Positions 59,526 to 64,000 of a DNA stretch of 64,000 nucleotides are shown here, piece by piece. Position 1 is the stretch's first letter; every line of letters begins with the position of its first letter. Source of the DNA: UBA1189 sp045612065. GTDB lineage: Bacteria > Bacteroidota > Bacteroidia > Bacteroidales > Bacteroidaceae. The stretch covers positions 1 to 64,000 of the forward strand of contig JAZKYH010000040.1 in the NCBI GenBank assembly GCA_045612065.1, in the 5' to 3' direction. The position numbers were made by a program, and so were the translations under genes. The notes beneath the pieces were generated by a model. The model was not told the origin of the DNA, did not search any database, and saw nothing but the letters and a program-made list of their open reading frames with translations.

Positions 59526-61055
59526 TTACTCTTTGGGTAATACTTCGAGAGCGCGACGGGCACGGCGCAGGGTCTCTTCCTTGCCGATAAAGTCGGTGAG
59601 CTCGAAGATGTGGGGACCTACGGCTGCACCTACGAGGGTGACACGGAAGGCATTCATTACCTTACCCACAGCCCACTCCTTAGAGGCAATCCACTCCATG
59701 ATGAGAGGCTCGATTTCGGCACCGGCAAAGACGGGAGATTGCTCGATGAAATCGCACAATTCGCTCACATACGCTTGTGACATGGCAGGTTCCTTCCACC
59801 ACTTCTTGAGCGATTTCTCGTCGTAGGTATCGGGGGCGGTGAAGAAGTATGAACAGGTGTCCCAGAGCTCGTGTACGAAGTTGACACGGCCCTTCATCAG
59901 GGATACTACCTTGACGATGCGGTCGAACTCCTCATTGATGCCACGCTCACGAAGCATGGGCTCGAAGAGACGGGCAATGTCCTCGTCGCTCTTTGAGAGG
60001 ATGTATTCGTGGTTGAACCATACGAGCTTCTTGTAGTCGAAGCGGGCGCCAGCCTTTGAGCAGCGTGAGAGGTCGAAAAGCTGTATCATCTCGTCGAGGG
60101 TCATCTTCTCCTGGTCATTACCGGGGTTCCAGCCAAGCAGGGCAAGGAAGTTGATTACGGCCTCGGGGAGATAGTCTTTCTCGCGATAGCCTGAAGAGAT
60201 GTCGCCAGTCTTGGGGTCATGCCACTCGAGAGGGAACACGGGGAAGCCGAGGCGGTCGCCGTCACGCTTGCTGAGTTTGCCGTTGCCCTCGGGCTTGAGC
60301 AAGAGGGGTAGGTGAGCAAAGGTGGGCATGGTGTCTTCCCAACCGAAAGCTTGGTAAAGCAACACATGGAGCGGTGCTGAAGGTAGCCACTCTTCGCCAC
60401 GGATGACGTGTGACACCTCCATCAAGTGGTCGTCAACGATGTTGGCCAAGTGATAGGTGGGGAGCTCGTCGGCACTCTTGTAGAGTACCTTGTCATCGAG
60501 CACCGATGAGTTGATGACTACGTTGCCACGAATAAGGTCGTTGACATGCACCTCCACACCAGGCTGGATGAGGAAACGCACAACATATTGATGCCCCGAA
60601 GCGAGTAGGGCATCGACCTCCTCCTTGGGGAGTGCAAGTGAGTTGCGCATCTGCATACGGGTAGTAGCATCGTACTGGAAATTGGCGATTTCATCGCGCT
60701 TTGACTCAAGCTCCTCGGGAGTGTCGAAAGCCATATAGGCCTTGCCTTCGTCGAGCAACTGCTGAACGTACTTCTTGTAGATGTCGCGGCGCTCTGACTG
60801 GCGGTAGGGACCATGGTTGCCACCTACGCCTACGCCCTCGTCGAAGGCGAGGCCGAGCCACTGGAACGACTCGATGATATACTCCTCGGCACCGGGCACA
60901 AAACGGTTTGAGTCGGTATCCTCAATACGGAAGATGAAGTCGCCGCCATGTTGACGGGCAAACAAGTAGTTGTACAACGCGGTACGTACGCCACCAATGT
61001 GCAAGGGGCCTGTAGGGCTGGGTGCAAAGCGCACTCTTACTCTTCTTTCGGTCAT
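59526..61055 (-). CDS. gltX: Glutamate--tRNA ligase
   Basis: The 509-residue product has the class I signatures FAPSPTGPLHIGGVRTALYN near residue 9 and the KMSKS-equivalent KLSKRDG near residue 258, plus the C-terminal anticodon-binding region. It charges tRNA-Glu, cytoplasmic. The stretch of about 125 bp between it and the lytic transglycosylase contains only a worn piece of the dispersed TGTCAT...GAGATG-type repeat at about 59450-59500. Confidence 0.97.
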   Translation of the reverse strand: MTERRVRVRFAPSPTGPLHIGGVRTALYNYLFARQHGGDFIFRIEDTDSNRFVPGAEEYIIESFQWLGLAFDEGVGVGGNHGPYRQSERRDIYKKYVQQLLDEGKAYMAFDTPEELESKRDEIANFQYDATTRMQMRNSLALPKEEVDALLASGHQYVVRFLIQPGVEVHVNDLIRGNVVINSSVLDDKVLYKSADELPTYHLANIVDDHLMEVSHVIRGEEWLPSAPLHVLLYQAFGWEDTMPTFAHLPLLLKPEGNGKLSKRDGDRLGFPVFPLEWHDPKTGDISSGYREKDYLPEAVINFLALLGWNPGNDQEKMTLDEMIQLFDLSRCSKAGARFDYKKLVWFNHEYILSKSDEDIARLFEPMLRERGINEEFDRIVKVVSLMKGRVNFVHELWDTCSYFFTAPDTYDEKSLKKWWKEPAMSQAYVSELCDFIEQSPVFAGAEIEPLIMEWIASKEWAVGKVMNAFRVTLVGAAVGPHIFELTDFIGKEETLRRARRALEVLPKE

Positions 61056-61305
61056 ATATGTATGCTATATTTGTTTAGTCTTAAATACCTTTGGCAAAGG
61101 TACTACAATTTCTCATATTCGCCAAAAACAATGGTTTTTCTTAAGAAAAAGAGATTTTATACGTATTGTTTTCATAGTTTATGCTGTCTTTGAGATTAAT
61201 CTCGAAGATACTTTCATTCGCTTTGAAAAATATCCAAACAAACTTGGTGTTTCTCGCTCATTTATTCGTATCTTTGTCTATGTTTTTATAAAAATGTATT
61301 GTTGT

Positions 61306-61938
61306 ATGAAGACTCTCGAAAAAATCTATGCAGACAAACTGCTGAAAATTAAGGCAATTAAGTTGCAACCCTCTAACCCTTTCACATGGGCTTCGGGTTG
61401 GAAGTCTCCTTTCTATTGCGACAACCGTAAGACACTCTCTTATCCTGGCTTGCGCGACTTCATCAAGATTGAGTTTGCACGTGTGGTGCAAGAGCGTTTT
61501 GGCCAAGTTGATGCCATTGCTGGTGTAGCTACAGGTGCTATTGCTATGGGTGCTCTTGTTGCTGACCTGCTCAATCTTCCCTTCGTATATGTTCGCTCAT
61601 CACCCAAAGATCATGGTTTGGAGAACCTTATTGAAGGTGATCTCCGTCCCGGTATGAAGGTTGTTGTAGTTGAGGACCTCATCTCTACTGGCGGTAGCAG
61701 CCTCAAGGCAGTGCAGGCTATCCGTAATAATGGTTGCGAGGTAATTGGTATGGTAGCATCATACACCTATGGCTTTGATGTAGCAGAGAAAGCATTCAAG
61801 GAGGCTGATGTGGAGTTGGTAACGCTCACCAACTACGAGGCTGTGCTTGAAGTGGCTCAAGAGACTGGATACATCACCAAGGAGGATCTCCCCTTGCTCA
61901 ACGAGTGGCGTCGCGATCCCTCTCACTGGAACGTATAA
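61306..61938 (+). CDS. pyrE: Orotate phosphoribosyltransferase
   Basis: The 210-residue product has the type I PRPP-binding loop VVVVEDLISTGGSSLKAV near residue 122, together with VATGAIAMGALVAD and the N-terminal SGWKSPFYCDNR. It makes OMP from orotate and PRPP in pyrimidine synthesis. The ATG at 61306 begins the conserved N-terminus; another lies 12 bp upstream and the longer frame to 60970 overlaps gltX. A -7 box TATCTTTG at 61269-61276 precedes it. The SRPBCC gene starts 6 bp after its stop. Confidence 0.95.
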   Translation: MKTLEKIYADKLLKIKAIKLQPSNPFTWASGWKSPFYCDNRKTLSYPGLRDFIKIEFARVVQERFGQVDAIAGVATGAIAMGALVADLLNLPFVYVRSSPKDHGLENLIEGDLRPGMKVVVVEDLISTGGSSLKAVQAIRNNGCEVIGMVASYTYGFDVAEKAFKEADVELVTLTNYEAVLEVAQETGYITKEDLPLLNEWRRDPSHWNV

Positions 61939-61944
61939 TTCGGC

Positions 61945-62355
61945 ATGAACCAGTTTGAAAGCCAAGTAGTGGCTATTCCTTATAGCCAGCAGAGGGTGTA
62001 TGATATGCTGTCGGACCTCTCGCATTTAGAAAGCGTGAAGGACCGCATACCTCAGGATAAGGTCAAGGAACTGAAGTTTGATCGCGATACCGTGAGTATC
62101 AACGTGTCGCCGGTGGGCGATATCGCCTTCAAGATTATTGAGCGTGAAGAACCTAAGTGCATCAAACTTGAGGCTACCACATCGCCCATTCCTTTGACTA
62201 TCTGGGTTCAGATATTGCCTACGGCAGAGGAGGCAAGCAAGATGAAGCTCACACTGCGTACCGAACTGAATCCTTTTATTAAAGGTATGGTGCAGAAGCC
62301 TCTGCAGGAGGGAATAGAGAAGATGGCCGAGATGCTGGCTGCGATAAAATATTGA
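61945..62355 (+). CDS. SRPBCC (START/Bet v1-like) family protein
   Basis: The 136-residue product has the SRPBCC helix-grip layout: an N-terminal strand, YDMLSDLSHLESVKDRIPQD, a run of beta strands, and a long C-terminal helix (MVQKPLQEGIEKMAEMLAAI). Such proteins bind hydrophobic ligands; in Bacteroidota this one regularly follows pyrE, but its role is unknown. Co-transcribed with pyrE (6-bp gap). Confidence 0.85.
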   Translation: MNQFESQVVAIPYSQQRVYDMLSDLSHLESVKDRIPQDKVKELKFDRDTVSINVSPVGDIAFKIIEREEPKCIKLEATTSPIPLTIWVQILPTAEEASKMKLTLRTELNPFIKGMVQKPLQEGIEKMAEMLAAIKY

Positions 62356-62383
62356 TGGCTTTATTTAGTTCTAAAGCGATAAA

Positions 62384-62423
62384 AAAGAAGAGAGGTTAAC
62401 TTCAAAGTTAACCTCTCTTCTTT
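62384..62423. terminator. Bidirectional terminator between the SRPBCC gene and guaB
   Basis: AAAGAAGAGAGGTTAACTT and its perfect complement form a 19-bp stem around a CA loop, with A-rich and T-rich flanks that suit both strands. Confidence 0.92.
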
Positions 62424-62437
62424 TATTATGATGAGTC

Positions 62438-63913
62438 TTATTGTGGACGGCTGTAGTTGGGAGCCTCACTGGTGATAGACACATCGTGCGGATGGCTCTC
62501 GAGTACACCTGCATTGGTGATACGTACAAACTTTGCATCGTGGAGCTTGTCGATGGTAGGAGCACCACAATAGCCCATACCTGCCTTGAGACCACCTGCG
62601 AGTTGGTAGATAACCTCATAGAGTGCACCCTTATAGGCTACGCGGCCTGCGATACCTTCGGGAACGAGTTTCTTGGTGTCCTTGGTGCCAGCCTGGAAGT
62701 AGCGGTCCTTAGATCCATTCTCCATTGCCTCAAGTGAACCCATACCGCGGTATGCCTTGAACTTACGGCCATTGAAGATGATGGTCTCACCAGGGCTTTC
62801 TTCAGTACCTGCTACGAGCGAACCAATCATTACGCAATATCCACCTGCTGCAATGGCTTTCACAATGTCACCAGAGTAGCGCAAACCACCGTCAGCGATG
62901 AGAGGTACACCAGTGCCCTTAAGGGCCTTAGCAACGTCGTAGATGGCAGAAAGCTGGGGAACACCTACACCGGCAACAACGCGAGTGGTGCAGATACTGC
63001 CAGGGCCAATACCCACCTTCACACCATCGGCACCTGCCTCAACGAGCATCTTGGCTGCTTCGCCTGTAGCTACGTTACCAACAACAATGTCGATATGGGG
63101 GAATTCTTTTTTTGCTTCTTTCAGTTTTTCGATAACACCCTTAGAGTGGCCATGGGCGGTATCAATAACGATAGCGTCGGCACCTGCCTCAACGAGTGCG
63201 CGCATACGGTCGAGAGTGTCAAATGTTACACCTACGCCAGCAGCTACACGCAGACGGCCCTTGCTGTCCTTGCATGCCATGGGCTTATCCTTAGCCTTGG
63301 TGATATCTTTATAGGTGATGAGACCGATGAGCTTACCGTCGTTGTCTACTACGGGGAGCTTCTCAATCTTATGCTCCTGAAGAATGGCAGAAGCTGCATC
63401 CATGTCAATCTGCTGGTGAGTGGTAATCAAGGGAGCCTTGGTCATTACATCCTCAACCTTGCAGTTGTGGTCGCGCTCGAAACGAAGGTCACGGTTAGTC
63501 ACGATACCTACGAGTTTACCTTCACTGTCCACTACAGGGATACCACCGATGTGATACTCGGCCATGAGGTCGAGAGCATCCTTCACGGTAGCCTCGGGCT
63601 TGATGGTCACAGGGTCGTAGATCATACCATTCTCGGCACGCTTAACGATAGCTACCTGACGAGCCTGCTCTTCGATAGACATGTTCTTGTGGATAACACC
63701 AATACCACCCTCGCGAGCAATGGCGATAGCCATCTTTGCTTCGGTAACAGTATCCATAGCAGCTGTTACGAAGGGAATCTTCAATTCGATGTTACGTGAA
63801 AACTTGGTCGCGAGCGACACGTTGACGGGGATGACCTCTGAATAGGCGGGAACGAGAAGAACGTCGTCGAACGTCAAACCGTCCATAATGATTTTGTCTG
63901 CAACAAATGACAT
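62438..63913 (-). CDS. guaB: Inosine-5'-monophosphate dehydrogenase
   Basis: The 491-residue product has the IMPDH barrel with the catalytic loop GIGPGSICTTRVVAGVGVP (cysteine nucleophile), the flap residues KDRYFQAG, and two CBS domains (about 95-205, the Bateman module). It oxidises IMP to XMP, the committed step to GMP. The ATG at 63913 (MSFVADKI) is preferred over a TTG at 63925. A -7 box TAAATTTG lies on the minus strand at 63953-63946. Nothing further is identified to the window end. Confidence 0.97.
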   Translation of the reverse strand: MSFVADKIIMDGLTFDDVLLVPAYSEVIPVNVSLATKFSRNIELKIPFVTAAMDTVTEAKMAIAIAREGGIGVIHKNMSIEEQARQVAIVKRAENGMIYDPVTIKPEATVKDALDLMAEYHIGGIPVVDSEGKLVGIVTNRDLRFERDHNCKVEDVMTKAPLITTHQQIDMDAASAILQEHKIEKLPVVDNDGKLIGLITYKDITKAKDKPMACKDSKGRLRVAAGVGVTFDTLDRMRALVEAGADAIVIDTAHGHSKGVIEKLKEAKKEFPHIDIVVGNVATGEAAKMLVEAGADGVKVGIGPGSICTTRVVAGVGVPQLSAIYDVAKALKGTGVPLIADGGLRYSGDIVKAIAAGGYCVMIGSLVAGTEESPGETIIFNGRKFKAYRGMGSLEAMENGSKDRYFQAGTKDTKKLVPEGIAGRVAYKGALYEVIYQLAGGLKAGMGYCGAPTIDKLHDAKFVRITNAGVLESHPHDVSITSEAPNYSRPQ

Positions 63914-64000
63914 ACAGTTATTCAATTATGAAAATTATTGCGTGCAAATTTAGCAGTTTTCTCTCAATTTTGAAAATATTTTTGGGTAAAGATTAAGTAA

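Noticed and set aside
60970..61305. N-terminal extension of PyrE
   Set aside because: The upstream frame overlaps gltX on the other strand and the pyrE -7 box, and it has no PyrE-like sequence.

Overview
The window is chromosomal DNA from a member of the order Bacteroidales (Bacteroidota). Evidence for this: Bacteroidota-type promoters (TTTG or TTG, about 20 bases, then TAnnTTTG) precede many genes; families largely confined to the phylum are present (DUF4294, DUF4252, DUF6078, DUF3109, BT4734/VirE-N, BspA-like leucine-rich-repeat proteins, GH97); and several secreted proteins end in a type IX secretion-like tail. The genus cannot be fixed from the sequence; it looks like a gut or oral Prevotellaceae/Bacteroidaceae relative.

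Layout. 1-1800 is an accessory patch: a truncated VirE-N/BT4734-type gene, an Abi_2/AbiF-like HEPN gene with a small structured RNA apparently transcribed divergently from its start, and repeats. 1804-7104 (minus) is a tight four-gene operon: pfkB-family kinase, S41 protease, yifB/comM and an alpha/beta-hydrolase lipoprotein. Two identical tRNA-Asn genes follow. 7541-11201 (minus) holds a CoA transferase, lgt and ychF. 11438-13546 is a BspA-like surface protein with a long structured leader. 13995-16441 holds a frameshifted DUF6078 gene, DUF4294, a flavoprotein and a Pr6Pr membrane protein. 16771-19889 (minus) is pckA and a FucP-like sugar permease. 20029-23739 (plus) is ruvA, argS and a viroplasmin-type RNase H. 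23933-27562 (minus) is a THUMP methyltransferase with a very basic tail, a small protein and a secreted multidomain protein. 27767-35935 (plus) is an operon of a large TPR protein, an outer-membrane barrel, a GH29 fucosidase and a GH97 enzyme. 36007-38589 (minus) is DUF3109, a four-helix-bundle protein and gpmI. 38912-45681 holds a repeat-rich secreted protein, a ComEA-like protein, VanZ, purT, dtd and pnuC with an attenuator-like leader. 45725-47753 (minus) is a sigma-factor operon with two DUF4252 proteins. 47835-64000 holds an MGMT fragment, a golvesin/amidase-like secreted protein, a patatin barrel, a DPP-type S9 peptidase, mrp, trmB, a lytic transglycosylase, gltX, pyrE, an SRPBCC protein and guaB.

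The genes are mostly housekeeping: nucleotide synthesis (purT, pyrE, guaB), central carbon (pckA, gpmI, CoA transferase), translation (argS, gltX, tRNA-Asn, trmB, dtd, ychF), envelope and secretion (lgt, S41 protease, lytic transglycosylase, TPR/barrel pair) and glycan use (fucosidase, GH97, FucP-like permease, esterase).

The less ordinary signals are non-coding. (1) The HEPN Abi gene has a divergent, promoter-plus-terminator-bounded RNA. (2) Six intergenic loci share short arrays with an exact 22-bp period, but each locus uses different box sequences. (3) pnuC has a promoter, aptamer-like hairpins and a terminator that can be formed in alternative ways. (4) Several mobile-like palindromic elements are dispersed in intergenic regions.
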